Positions 27,386-34,809 of a stretch of 64,000 nt of DNA are shown here, in pieces. The notes under the pieces are model-generated. The model was not told the DNA's origin. It worked only from the letters and a program-made list of their open reading frames with translations, and did no database searches. The position numbers and the translations under genes were made by a program. The stretch covers positions 1 to 64,000 of the forward strand of contig DASVQB010000060.1 of the NCBI GenBank assembly GCA_036389295.1, given 5' to 3'. The stretch comes from AC-37 sp036389295. Lineage in GTDB: Bacteria > Actinomycetota > Thermoleophilia > Solirubrobacterales > Thermoleophilaceae. Every line of letters starts with the position of its first letter. The stretch's first letter is position 1.

Positions 27386-28564
27386 ATGAGCCCGCTCCTC
27401 CGCACAGCCGTAGTCGCTCTGGGCTGCGCGATCGCCGCGCTGGCGATCGGCACGTGGCTGGGCGGCCACCCCGACCGGCTCCCGCAGTGGGCGCGCAACG
27501 CGTTCGTGGACGACGACCGCGCGCTCCGGGCCGAGCTGATCGACCGGATCGAGGAGGACTTCTACAAGGACGTGTCCGGCAAGGACCTCGAGGAGGAGTC
27601 GCTGAAGGGCATGGTGCGATCGCTCGGCGACCGCTTCTCCGAGTACTTCACGCCGGCCGAGGCCAGGCAGCTCCGCCAGTCGCTCAGCTCCCAGTTCGAG
27701 GGCATCGGCGTGACCGTCCAGCCCGAGGACCGCGGGCTGAAGATCGTGTCGGTGTTCGAGGGCTCGCCGGCGAGCAAGGTCGGCATCCACAAGGCCGACG
27801 TGATCGTGGGCGTGAACGGCAGGTCGATCGCGGGCGTGCCGAGCGACGTCGCCACCGGGCGGATCAAGGGCCCGGCCGGCACCAGCGTGAGCCTGTCGGT
27901 CCTGACCCCCGGGAGGGAGAGGCCCCGCCGGTTCCGCGTCGAGCGGGCCAAGATCGAGGTGCCGATCGCGAAGGGGCGGCTCGTCCGCGAGGACGGCGTG
28001 CCGATCGCGTACGTGCGGCTCGCCGCGTTCAACGTCGGGGCGCACGCGGCCGTGCGCGACGAGCTCGAGCCGCTGCTCCGCCGCGGCGCGCGCGGCATCG
28101 TCCTGGACCTGCGCGGCAACGGCGGCGGGCTGCTCGAGGAGGGCGTGCTCGTGTCGAGCCTGTTCGTCGAGCGGGGGCCGATCGTCTCCACGCGCGGGCG
28201 CGCGCGCCCCAAGCGCGAGTTCGACGCCGAGGGCGACGCGATCGCGACCAGGGAGCCGATGGTCGTGCTGGTCGACGGCGGCACCGCCAGCGCGTCCGAG
28301 ATCGTCACCGGCGCGCTGCGCGACCGCGGCCGGGCCCGCGTCGTCGGCGAGAAGACGTTCGGGAAGGGCGTGTTCCAGGAGGTCGAGTCGCTCTCGAACG
28401 GGGGCGTCGTGGAGCTGACCGTCGGGAGCTACTACCTCCCGCGCGGCGAGAACCTGGCCAACAAGGGGATCCGCCCGACCGTACCCGCGCGCGACGTGCC
28501 CCGCACGCGCCGCGACGAGGCGCTGCCGGTGGCGCTCGACGTGGTCGCGGCCTCGGTGCGGTGA
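27386..28564 (+). CDS. ctpA: S41 family C-terminal processing peptidase
   Basis: 392 residues: N-terminal membrane anchor (TAVVALGCAIAALAIGTWLG), a PDZ domain (GIGVTVQPEDRGLKIVSVFEGSPASKVGIHKADVI) and the S41 protease domain with catalytic Ser in VDGGTASASEIV and Lys in GEKTFGKGVFQ. Tail-specific protease of the cell envelope, probably processing division or wall enzymes, which fits its place after ftsEX. A TACCCT hexamer at 27344-27349 could be its own -10. The stop overlaps the GTG of rnr. Confidence 0.94.
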   Translation: MSPLLRTAVVALGCAIAALAIGTWLGGHPDRLPQWARNAFVDDDRALRAELIDRIEEDFYKDVSGKDLEEESLKGMVRSLGDRFSEYFTPAEARQLRQSLSSQFEGIGVTVQPEDRGLKIVSVFEGSPASKVGIHKADVIVGVNGRSIAGVPSDVATGRIKGPAGTSVSLSVLTPGRERPRRFRVERAKIEVPIAKGRLVREDGVPIAYVRLAAFNVGAHAAVRDELEPLLRRGARGIVLDLRGNGGGLLEEGVLVSSLFVERGPIVSTRGRARPKREFDAEGDAIATREPMVVLVDGGTASASEIVTGALRDRGRARVVGEKTFGKGVFQEVESLSNGGVVELTVGSYYLPRGENLANKGIRPTVPARDVPRTRRDEALPVALDVVAASVR

Positions 28565-30321
28565 GCGCGCCCCCGCGGGCCGCCCGCCGCCGGCCCGCCG
28601 CGCTGGACGCGCCGCTGGTCGCCGTGCTGTCCAAGCGCGGCCGCTTCGTGGCCGCCGAGCCGCTGTTCGAGCGCGGCCGGCGCGTTTCGCTCGACTCCGC
28701 GGCCGCGCGGGGCGCCGGCGTGGGCGACCTCGTCCTCCTCGGCCACGGCAAGCGCGGCGCGCGCGTGGCGCGGCGGATCGGCCGGCCGGACGTCGCGCGC
28801 GACGTGCTGGAGGGGCTGATGCTCGACCGCGGGCTGCGACGCGCGTTCCCGCGGGCGGTCGAGGCCGAGGCGGACGACGCCGCGGAGTCGCCGCCGGCTC
28901 CGCCCGGCGCGCGGCGCGACCTGACCGACCTCGCCACGTTCACGATCGACCCGGTCACCGCGCGCGACTACGACGACGCGATCTCGGCCCGCCGCGAGGA
29001 CGGCGGGCGGGTGCGCGTGTGGGTCCACATCGCCGACGTGAGCGCGTACGTGCGGCCGGGCACCGCGCTCGACCGCGAGGCGTACCGCCGCGGCACCAGC
29101 ACGTACGTTCCGGGCGCGGTCGAGCCGATGCTCCCGCACGCGCTGTCGAGCGGAGCGTGCAGCCTGGTGACCGGCGTGGACCGGCTCGCGGTGACGGTCG
29201 AGCTCGAGATGGACGGCGCGGACGTCGGGTCGGTGCGCTTCCACCGCTCGACGGTCCGCAGCGACGCGCGGCTGAGCTACCCGCAGGTGGACCGCGTGTT
29301 CGCCGGCGACGAGCGGGCGGAGGAACCGTGGGGCGAGCCGCTGGCGCTCGCGCGAGAGGTCGCGGCGGCGCTCCGCGCCCGGCGCGAGGCGCGCGGGTCG
29401 CTCGCCGTCCAGTCGAGCGAGCCGAGCTTCGACTTCGACTCGGCCGGTCACGTCGTGGGCGTGCGGCACGAGGAGCAGACCGAGTCGCACACGGTGATCG
29501 AGGAGCTGATGATCCTCGCGAACGAGCAGGTCGCGGCGTACCTGGCCGACCGGCGCGCGCCGACGCTGTACCGGGTGCACGAGCGACCGGACCCGAGCGC
29601 GGTCGAGCGGCTCGCCGCCCAGCTCGAGAGCCTGGACGTGCCGACGCCGCCGCTCCCGGAGCGGATGAGCCCCCAGCAGGCCGGCGACGCCGCGGGCGAG
29701 ATCAGCCGCCACGTGGTCCGCCACGTGGAGCGGACCGGGCGCGGCCGCTTCGCCTTCGGCTCGCTCGTGCTGAGGGCGATGAAGCAGGCCTGGTACACGC
29801 CGCGCAACGTCGGGCACGCCGGCCTGGCGAGCCCGCGCTACCTCCACTTCACCTCGCCGATCCGGCGCTACCCGGACCTCGTGGCGCACCGGGCGCTGCT
29901 CGCGTCGCTCGGGCTGGACGACGTGGCGCCGGTGGCCGCCGAGCTGGGCGAGGCCGGCGAGCAGTGCTCGGCGTCCGAGCGGGCGGCGATGCAGGTCGAG
30001 CGCGACGCCGACGACGTCTGCCTCTGCTTCCTGCTCGAGCGCCGGCTGGCGGACGCGGGGTGGGAGCTCGAGCTCGACGGCGAGGTCGTCGGCGTCATCC
30101 CGCACGGCCTGTTCGTGCGGTTCGGCGAGGAGGGGTTCGAGGGCTTCCTCCCGGTCCGCCGGATGCGCGGCGACTGGTGGGAGCCGAACGAGCACGAGAC
30201 GGCGCTCGTGGGCTCCGACTCCGGCCGGGCGATCCGGCTCGGCGACCCGATCCGGGTGGCCGTCGGGCGGGTCGACGCGCCGCGCGGCCGCGCCGACCTC
30301 GAGCTGGCGCCGGCAGGCTGA
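28561..30321 (+). CDS. rnr: Ribonuclease R
   Basis: 3'-5' exoribonuclease of the RNB family that degrades structured RNA and, with tmRNA-SmpB, nonstop mRNA. 586 residues, starting at GTG overlapping the ctpA stop. The RNB domain shows TFTIDPVTARDYDDAIS with metal-binding Asp residues, HIADVSAYVRPGTALDREAYRRGTS, and RYLHFTSPIRRYPDLVAHR; a C-terminal S1 domain follows (GEVVGVIPHGLFVRFGEEGFEGFLPV). The N-terminal cold-shock region is short, making the protein smaller than E. coli RNase R. smpB follows four bases later. Confidence 0.94.
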   Translation: MSAPPRAARRRPAALDAPLVAVLSKRGRFVAAEPLFERGRRVSLDSAAARGAGVGDLVLLGHGKRGARVARRIGRPDVARDVLEGLMLDRGLRRAFPRAVEAEADDAAESPPAPPGARRDLTDLATFTIDPVTARDYDDAISARREDGGRVRVWVHIADVSAYVRPGTALDREAYRRGTSTYVPGAVEPMLPHALSSGACSLVTGVDRLAVTVELEMDGADVGSVRFHRSTVRSDARLSYPQVDRVFAGDERAEEPWGEPLALAREVAAALRARREARGSLAVQSSEPSFDFDSAGHVVGVRHEEQTESHTVIEELMILANEQVAAYLADRRAPTLYRVHERPDPSAVERLAAQLESLDVPTPPLPERMSPQQAGDAAGEISRHVVRHVERTGRGRFAFGSLVLRAMKQAWYTPRNVGHAGLASPRYLHFTSPIRRYPDLVAHRALLASLGLDDVAPVAAELGEAGEQCSASERAAMQVERDADDVCLCFLLERRLADAGWELELDGEVVGVIPHGLFVRFGEEGFEGFLPVRRMRGDWWEPNEHETALVGSDSGRAIRLGDPIRVAVGRVDAPRGRADLELAPAG

Positions 30322-30325
30322 TCGC

Positions 30326-30820
30326 ATGGCGAAGTCCGGCAAGCGCAAGGGCGGCGGCGAGTCCGCGGGCGGGCGCGACGTGGCCCGCAACCGCTACGCG
30401 TCGTACCGCTACGACCTGCTCGAGAAGTGGGAGTGCGGGATCCAGCTCGTCGGGTCGGAGGTCAAGTCGCTGCGCGACGGCAAGGCGCAGCTGAAGGACG
30501 CGTACGCGACGGTCCGGGACGGCGAGGTCTGGCTCCACAACGTGCACATCGCGCCGTACGCGCCGGCCGCGCGCGAGAACCACGAGCCCGAGCGCCCGCG
30601 CAAGCTCCTGATGCACAGGCGCGAGATCGAGCGGCTGGTCGGCAAGACGCAGGAGCGCGGGCTCACGCTCGTCCCGACCCGGATCTACTTCAAGGGCCCG
30701 CGGGCGAAGGTGGAGCTGGCGCTGGCGCGCGGCAAGGACGTGCACGACAAGCGGCGCACGCTCCGCGACCGCGACCAGCGCCGCGAGATCGAGCGGGCGC
30801 TGCGCGACCGGCAGCGGTAG
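30326..30820 (+). CDS. smpB: SsrA-binding protein SmpB
   Basis: Binds tmRNA and takes the place of the anticodon arm in trans-translation. 164 residues with ARNRYASYRYDLLEKWECGIQLVGSEVKSLRDGKAQLKDAYA, the family core, and HEPERPRKLLMHRREIERL, LTLVPTRIYFKGPRAKVELALARGKDVHDKR, and a basic C-terminal tail. The ssrA gene lies 2.4 kb downstream. Confidence 0.97.
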   Translation: MAKSGKRKGGGESAGGRDVARNRYASYRYDLLEKWECGIQLVGSEVKSLRDGKAQLKDAYATVRDGEVWLHNVHIAPYAPAARENHEPERPRKLLMHRREIERLVGKTQERGLTLVPTRIYFKGPRAKVELALARGKDVHDKRRTLRDRDQRREIERALRDRQR

Positions 30821-30826
30821 CCGGCG

Positions 30827-30842
30827 CGCCCCGCGTGGGGCG
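30827..30842 (+). terminator. Hairpin after smpB
   Basis: CGCCCC and GGGGCG form a 6-bp stem with the loop GCGT just after the smpB stop; no T-run. It overlaps the start of the next gene's promoter by two to four bases. Confidence 0.5.
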
Positions 30843-30845
30843 AGG

Positions 30846-30874
30846 TTGACAGCAGGACGGCCATCCGGTCTGAT
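30846..30874 (+). promoter_or_regulatory. Sigma-70 type promoter of the 97-residue gene
   Basis: TTGACA (30846-30851), a 17-base spacer and TCTGAT (30869-30874). The start ATG is only 9 bases after the -10, so the transcript is leaderless or nearly so. Confidence 0.7.
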
Positions 30875-30883
30875 TGGGCGCGG

Positions 30884-31177
30884 ATGCCGATCGTGCCCGA
30901 CAAGCAGGCGACCCTGACGCAGGGGCGGTTCACCACCCTCCACACGACGATCTTCCGGCCCTGCAAGGTCACGCTGACGGGTGTCTCCGGCGAGTTCACG
31001 ACGATCCCGTTCCGCATCAAGAGGCGCGGCTTCGAGGGCGAGCCCTTCGAGGCCAGCGAGGCGTCGATCCCGCGCGGCGGGGGGCTTGCGGTCAAGCGCA
31101 TCCAGGCGACGACGCCCGAGGGCGTCGGGACGCTCGACATCGTCTACGAGCTGCGGACCGGGGTCGACGCCGGGTAG
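30884..31177 (+). CDS. Conserved-looking small protein of unknown function
   Basis: 97 residues, mostly predicted beta strands (RFTTLHTTIFRPCKVTLTGVSGEFTTIPFRIKRRGF, GLAVKRIQATTPEGVGTLDIVYELRTG). There is no signal peptide or membrane segment. Not recognised. It has its own good promoter and near-leaderless start, with a G+C and codon pattern like its neighbours, so it is probably real. It converges on the site-2 protease gene with only two bases between the stops. Confidence 0.65.
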   Translation: MPIVPDKQATLTQGRFTTLHTTIFRPCKVTLTGVSGEFTTIPFRIKRRGFEGEPFEASEASIPRGGGLAVKRIQATTPEGVGTLDIVYELRTGVDAG

Positions 31178-31179
31178 GC

Positions 31180-32061
31180 CTACGCGTCGCCGAAGTCGCG
31201 CTCGAGGTGGGTGAGGTCCATCCCGACGGCGAGCGCCGCGGCGAGGCCGACGAACACCACGGCGATGGCGGCGCGGGTGAGCGGCTTCACCTTGTAGTAG
31301 GCCTGCGACTCGGGGGAGTGGCGCTGCTTCCAGCGGCGGTAGGTCTCCATCCCGCCGAACAGCACGATGATGAGGACGATCGGGTTGGGGAAGACGATCG
31401 CGGTCGCGACGAGCAGCGCGAAGCCGACGATCCACATCCACGGGCTCAGGGCCGCCATCGCGCGACCGCCGTCGAGCGGCAGGACGGGGAGCAGGTTGAA
31501 GAGGTTCACGAAGAAGCCGGTGAACGCGAGCGCCTTCCAGAAGTCGTCGCCGGTGGCCTCGTAGAGGGCGAGCGGGACCAGGCAGCCGATGCTCCCGAGC
31601 ACCGGCCCGGCGAGCCCGACGCGGGCCTCCGCGGCGGCGTCCTTGGGCAGGCCCTTCATCCCCACCGCCGCGCCGAGGAACGGGATGAACAGGGGCGCGC
31701 TGGCGGGGACGCCCTCGCGCCGGAGCTGGATCACGTGGCCCATCTCGTGGACCAGGATCAGCAGCACGAACCCGACCGCGAACTTCCAGCCGAAGATCAG
31801 CGAGTAGGCGCCGATCGAGACGAGCATCGAGGCCGACGTCGTGAACAGCTTGAGCTTGGGCAGGAGGATCAGGAGCGCCTTGAGCTTGGCTCCGAACTTG
31901 ACGGCGAGGATGCCGGCGGCCGCGATCGCGCCGCCCGCCCGCTTGAGCGCCGACGGGCGCTCGGTGGGCTCGGGCTCGTACGACGGCGGGTAGTAGTCGG
32001 GCGCCGGCGGCGGGACCGGCGTCGGAGCCTCGGGCTGCAGTGGGGGCTCGTAGTGGTGCAC
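31180..32061 (-). CDS. Site-2 protease family (M50) membrane metallopeptidase
   Basis: 293 residues. A Pro/Tyr-rich cytoplasmic lead, then about six membrane segments. The zinc motif is HEMGH in LLILVHEMGHVIQLRREGVPAS and the third ligand region NLLPVLPLDGGRAMAAL, both in membrane helices, as in intramembrane proteases of the S2P group. The GVPASAPLFIPFLGAAVGM segment is shared with the Solirubrobacter-type M50 proteins. Substrates could be anti-sigma factors, but none is encoded next to it. Start GTG 32061 is chosen as the first codon of the Pro-rich lead. Confidence 0.88.
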   Translation of the reverse strand: MHHYEPPLQPEAPTPVPPPAPDYYPPSYEPEPTERPSALKRAGGAIAAAGILAVKFGAKLKALLILLPKLKLFTTSASMLVSIGAYSLIFGWKFAVGFVLLILVHEMGHVIQLRREGVPASAPLFIPFLGAAVGMKGLPKDAAAEARVGLAGPVLGSIGCLVPLALYEATGDDFWKALAFTGFFVNLFNLLPVLPLDGGRAMAALSPWMWIVGFALLVATAIVFPNPIVLIIVLFGGMETYRRWKQRHSPESQAYYKVKPLTRAAIAVVFVGLAAALAVGMDLTHLERDFGDA

Positions 32062-32211
32062 GGCTCCGTCAATTGTGGCAGCGGCCGTCCGCGTCGCCCG
32101 CTCGACCGCGGCGGGCGCGGAGCCCCGCCTGCGCGACCGCCCGCGTGGCCGGGTGCGGCGGGCCGCCAGGCCGGCACGGGCCGGCGGGTGCCGCCGACGT
32201 AAGCTTCCTGC

Positions 32212-33099
32212 GTGGCGAGCGACGACCGGCCACCGGACGCGGCCGGCCCCGAGGAGGAGGCCGGCGACCGGCAGTCCCCCGAGGACGAGGGGGACGGCGA
32301 GCCGTCTTCCGAGGAGCGGGACGGCGAGGGCAGGCCCCTTCCCGTCGAGGCCCTGGGCAAGCTCCGGCGCACCGACGGCTCGCCGCGGCTCCTCCGCGCC
32401 GCACGGATGCTCCGCGACATGCTGCCGGGCGACAGCCAGCTCGGCGACCCGCTCTCCACCGCCGGCGAGGAGCCGTCGCTCCTGATCGCCCGGCGGGTCG
32501 CGGAGGTCGGGGCCGAGCGCCCGAGCGCGATACGCGAGCTGGGGCTCGGCGCGCTCCAGGTCTGGCAGGCGCTGTCGGAGGCGCAGGGGCGGGGACGCGG
32601 CGACCGGGAGCTCGCGATCGTGTTCACCGACCTGGTGGACTTCTCGTCGTGGGCGCTCGACGCCGGCGACGAGGCGACGCTCGAGCTGCTCCGCCGGGTC
32701 GGGAGAGCGCAGGAGTCGGCGATCTCGGCCCGCGAGGGTCGTGTGGTGAAGCGGCTCGGCGACGGCCTGATGGCGGTGTTCGGCGAGCCCCAGGACGCGG
32801 TCGAGGCCGCGCACGACGCCCGCCGCGGGGTGGCCGAGGTCGAGCTCGACGGCTACCGGCCGAAGCTTCGCGCCGGCGTCCACGTCGGCCGCCCGCGCAA
32901 GATCGGCGGCGACTACGTCGGCGTCGACGTGAACGTGGCCGCCCGGGTCGCCGACGGGGCGTCCGGCGACCAGGTGCTGGTGTCCGGCGCGATCCGCGAC
33001 CGACTCGACCCGGCCGCCTTCGACTGCCGCCGCCTGCGCCGCTTCAAGGCCAAGGGCGTGCCGAAGGAGCTCGAGGTGTACCGGGCCGAACCGGCCTGA
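32212..33099 (+). CDS. Class III adenylate/guanylate cyclase
   Basis: 295 residues. An acidic, disordered N-terminus (to about 45), a helical middle region, then the cyclase catalytic domain from about residue 138: IVFTDLVDFSSWA (first metal Asp), VVKRLGDGLMAVF (second Asp), and GDYVGVDVNVAARVADGASGDQVLVSG (ribose/transition-state region). Single soluble domain, likely a homodimer making cAMP. No membrane or sensor domain is evident. TAAGCT ends 6 bases before GTG 32212: leaderless type. Confidence 0.92.
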   Translation: MASDDRPPDAAGPEEEAGDRQSPEDEGDGEPSSEERDGEGRPLPVEALGKLRRTDGSPRLLRAARMLRDMLPGDSQLGDPLSTAGEEPSLLIARRVAEVGAERPSAIRELGLGALQVWQALSEAQGRGRGDRELAIVFTDLVDFSSWALDAGDEATLELLRRVGRAQESAISAREGRVVKRLGDGLMAVFGEPQDAVEAAHDARRGVAEVELDGYRPKLRAGVHVGRPRKIGGDYVGVDVNVAARVADGASGDQVLVSGAIRDRLDPAAFDCRRLRRFKAKGVPKELEVYRAEPA

Positions 33100-33182
33100 G
33101 GCCGTTCGCCGCGCGCGGACCGCTGGGCGATGCGGTCGTCGCGGCGGCCGCTCGCCACTACCCTTGAGGGCACATAGCTCAC

Positions 33183-33547
33183 GGGGACGACAGGCTTCGA
33201 CGTGGACGTTCCGTGAGGTCGGCAGCGAGTCGAGGTCCCCGGTCGGCCTCGTAAAACAACCGGGACAACCATAAGTGCGGACTCTCACGAGTACGCTCTC
33301 GCCGCCTAGCTAAACCCTAGGCCTGCGAGTGTCGGCCTCCCCTCGGCCCGTGGGGGAGATCGCCGGCATCAGCTAACGGGCTAAGCCCGCCGCGAGCGCC
33401 CTCGGCGCGGCGGGGACACCAAGAGGGCTGGCCTCCGGCCACCCCGCCGGCGCGGCGATCCGGAGGCGAGATCCAGAGAGCCGGCTACGCTCGTAGACGC
33501 CGCCCTGCACGCGCCCGCGGACGTGGGTTCAATTCCCACCGTCTCCA
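33183..33547 (+). ncRNA. ssrA: Transfer-messenger RNA (tmRNA)
   Basis: Rescues stalled ribosomes. The 5' end GGGGACG pairs with 3' CGTCTCC to make the acceptor stem; the 3' part has the T arm GTGGG-TTCAATT-CCCAC. CCA is not encoded. The tag reading frame runs from the resume codon GCG at 33277 to TAG at 33307-33309 and reads ADSHEYALAA, close to other actinobacterial tags and ending in the ALAA degradation signal. The 3' part has several GC-rich hairpins that fit pseudoknots. TACCCT at 33159-33164 may be its -10. smpB and rnr lie just upstream. Confidence 0.95.
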
Positions 33548-33792
33548 CTGCCTGACCGCCTGCTTCATTCCACTTCGCTACGGAGCGGAAGGCGGCTCAA
33601 TCAGACTCCCACATCCACGCGACGGGCGGAGTTCGGATCGAGCGCTCGCGCTGGTCCCCTCGTCCATAGCAGTAGGCGTTCGAGGACGGACGACAGCTGG
33701 CGTCGAGATTTCGCGACTCTGCTTCTAGCTCGCGTATGAATTGGCACACAACGAACCCACGTGTAATGCGGGGCAAGTCAGGCTGGGCGGGC
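33548..33792. other. GC-poor patch downstream of tmRNA
   Basis: About 61% GC against well over 70% around it. No convincing gene; a 77-codon minus-strand frame crosses it but begins inside the tRNA-like gene and resembles nothing I know. Its end holds a possible promoter for the tRNA-like gene: TTGGCA at 33741-33746 and TGTAATGC from 33762. tmRNA 3' ends are favourite integration sites, so this may be the scar or edge of an acquired element. Confidence 0.5.
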
Positions 33793-33883
33793 GGAGCGTG
33801 AAGCGGTGAGGTGCCGCGTACGATTGCCACTCGTTACGGTCGAGGTCGCGCCTCGGCTGGGGTTCGAGTCCCCCCGCGCTCCG
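33793..33883 (+). tRNA. Unusual class II tRNA-like gene, anticodon GCC, 8/4 acceptor/T architecture
   Basis: A cloverleaf can be folded by hand. Acceptor GGAGCGTG pairs with CGCGCTCC (8 bp, one G-U); bases AA; D stem GCGG/CCGC with loop TGAGGTG; anticodon stem ACGA/TCGT with a 7-base loop TTGCCAC (anticodon GCC, formally Gly, U33 present); long variable arm CGAGG/CCTCG with loop TCGCG, extendable by about 3 bp; T stem GGGG/CCCC with loop TTCGAGT; discriminator G; CCA not encoded. The 8-bp acceptor plus 4-bp T stem and the long arm are like tRNA-Sec or the serine-type allo-tRNAs, not a normal tRNA-Gly. The D-arm piece CGGTGAGG also occurs in tRNA-Sec. Expression and charging are unproven. Confidence 0.6.
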
Positions 33884-33940
33884 CCGCTCGGCTGGGAGCG
33901 GGTCGCTGGCAACGACCGCTCGCCGGCTGTTACCTTCAAC

Positions 33941-33955
33941 ACGAGTGGCAATCGT
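33941..33955 (+). repeat. 15-base perfect complement of the tRNA-like anticodon arm
   Basis: ACGAGTGGCAATCGT is the exact reverse complement of 33820-33834, the anticodon stem-loop of the tRNA-like gene 106 bases upstream. It can itself fold as ACGA/TCGT with loop GTGGCAA, complementary to the anticodon loop. Confidence 0.8.
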
Positions 33956-33981
33956 GCCCGGGTCGCTCCCGGCCGCAATAC

Positions 33982-34003
33982 ACGGCCCGCCTCGGCGGGC
34001 CGT
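33982..34003 (+). terminator. Strong GC hairpin after the tRNA-like gene
   Basis: ACGGCCCGCC and GGCGGGCCGT form a perfect 10-bp stem with a two-base loop. It would end a transcript that starts before the tRNA-like gene and includes the complement at 33941-33955. It lies just before the vapBC promoter. Confidence 0.7.
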
Positions 34004-34008
34004 CGCGG

Positions 34009-34036
34009 TTGAGAATGCGGCGGCAGATGGTAATCT
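34009..34036 (+). promoter_or_regulatory. Promoter of the vapBC-like operon
   Basis: TTGAGA (34009-34014), 16 bases, TAATCT (34031-34036); the ATG follows 6 bases later, so the message is leaderless. Confidence 0.6.
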
Positions 34037-34042
34037 CATGCC

Positions 34043-34288
34043 ATGCGGATTGCCATTGATGCCGTCGGCCGCCTCGTCGTCCCGAAGCCGCTCCGCGACG
34101 AGCTCGGGATCTCCGGTCCGACAGACCTCGAGGTGGCCTCGCGGGACGGCGTCATCGAGCTGACGGTCGCCGACCTTCCCGCGCGGGTGGAGGAGCGTGA
34201 CGGAGCCCCGGTGATCGCCTCCGACGGGCCGGTCACCCCGCTGACGCCGGACGACGTCCGGGCCGCCGTCGAGCGCACCCGACGGTGA
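34043..34288 (+). CDS. vapB: AbrB/MazE-type antitoxin (VapB-like)
   Basis: 81 residues. The N-terminal MRIAIDAVGRLVVPKPLRDELGI is the swapped-hairpin AbrB/SpoVT DNA-binding motif; the C-terminal part (LTPDDVRAAVERTRR) would wrap the toxin. It is translated from a leaderless-type start and overlaps the toxin gene by four bases (GTGA). Antitoxins of this kind usually repress their own promoter with the toxin. Confidence 0.85.
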   Translation: MRIAIDAVGRLVVPKPLRDELGISGPTDLEVASRDGVIELTVADLPARVEERDGAPVIASDGPVTPLTPDDVRAAVERTRR

Positions 34289-34695
34289 TCGCGCCCGACA
34301 CCAGCGTTGCGATCGCCGCGGCGATGCCGTGGCACACGGGTCATCGGGCGGCGATCACAGCGCTGGACGCCGCGCCGGTCGCACTGATTGCGCACGTCGC
34401 GTACGAGACCACCGCCGCGGTCAGCCGCATGCCCGAGGGACACCGGGTCGCCCCCGACGTCGTGCTCGAATGGCTCGACCGCCGCTTTCCGCGCGCGTGG
34501 CTGACACTCCCGCCCGCGCGGGCGCGACGCGCGCTCCGGACGGCGGTCGACCGCGGAGTGCGCGGCGGCGGCCTGTACGACGCCCTCGTAGCGGCCACCG
34601 CGGCTCACCACGGCAGGACGCTCGTGACGGCGGATCGCCGCGCGGCTCCGGTCTACCGCGCGCTCGGCGTCGGCGTCGAGTACGTGTCCCACTAG
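34285..34695 (+). CDS. vapC: PIN-domain toxin (VapC-like ribonuclease)
   Basis: 136 residues from GTG 34285. PIN acidic residues: APDTSVAIAAA (first Asp, residue 4), AYETTAAVSRMP (Glu), GGGLYDALVAATA (Asp) and VTADRRAAPVYRALGV (Asp). Magnesium-dependent RNase, usually cutting tRNA or rRNA. Being next to an odd tRNA-like gene and tmRNA is notable but not proof of a link. Confidence 0.87.
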   Translation: MIAPDTSVAIAAAMPWHTGHRAAITALDAAPVALIAHVAYETTAAVSRMPEGHRVAPDVVLEWLDRRFPRAWLTLPPARARRALRTAVDRGVRGGGLYDALVAATAAHHGRTLVTADRRAAPVYRALGVGVEYVSH

Positions 34696-34809
34696 GTCTG
34701 GCGGCCGGCTCCCTCGGCGTTGCCTGACCGAGACCCGCCGACCGGCGCGAGATCGCCGCCGCTGTGTCAACCTCGAGCGCAGCAGGGGACGGGTCGAAGG
34801 GGGGCTGAC

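Noticed and set aside
33183..33547. Integrase or duplicated tmRNA 3' end marking a complete genomic island
   Set aside because: No integrase or recombinase gene and no second copy of the tmRNA 3' sequence is visible nearby.
33597..33830. 77-codon minus-strand frame in the GC-poor patch
   Set aside because: Starts inside the tRNA-like gene, has no ribosome site or -10 element and resembles no family I know.
33793..33883. Reading the tRNA-like gene as a genuine selC that would decode the TGA at 50972
   Set aside because: The anticodon loop reads TTGCCAC (GCC); no TCA anticodon can be formed, so it cannot support the selenocysteine idea directly.
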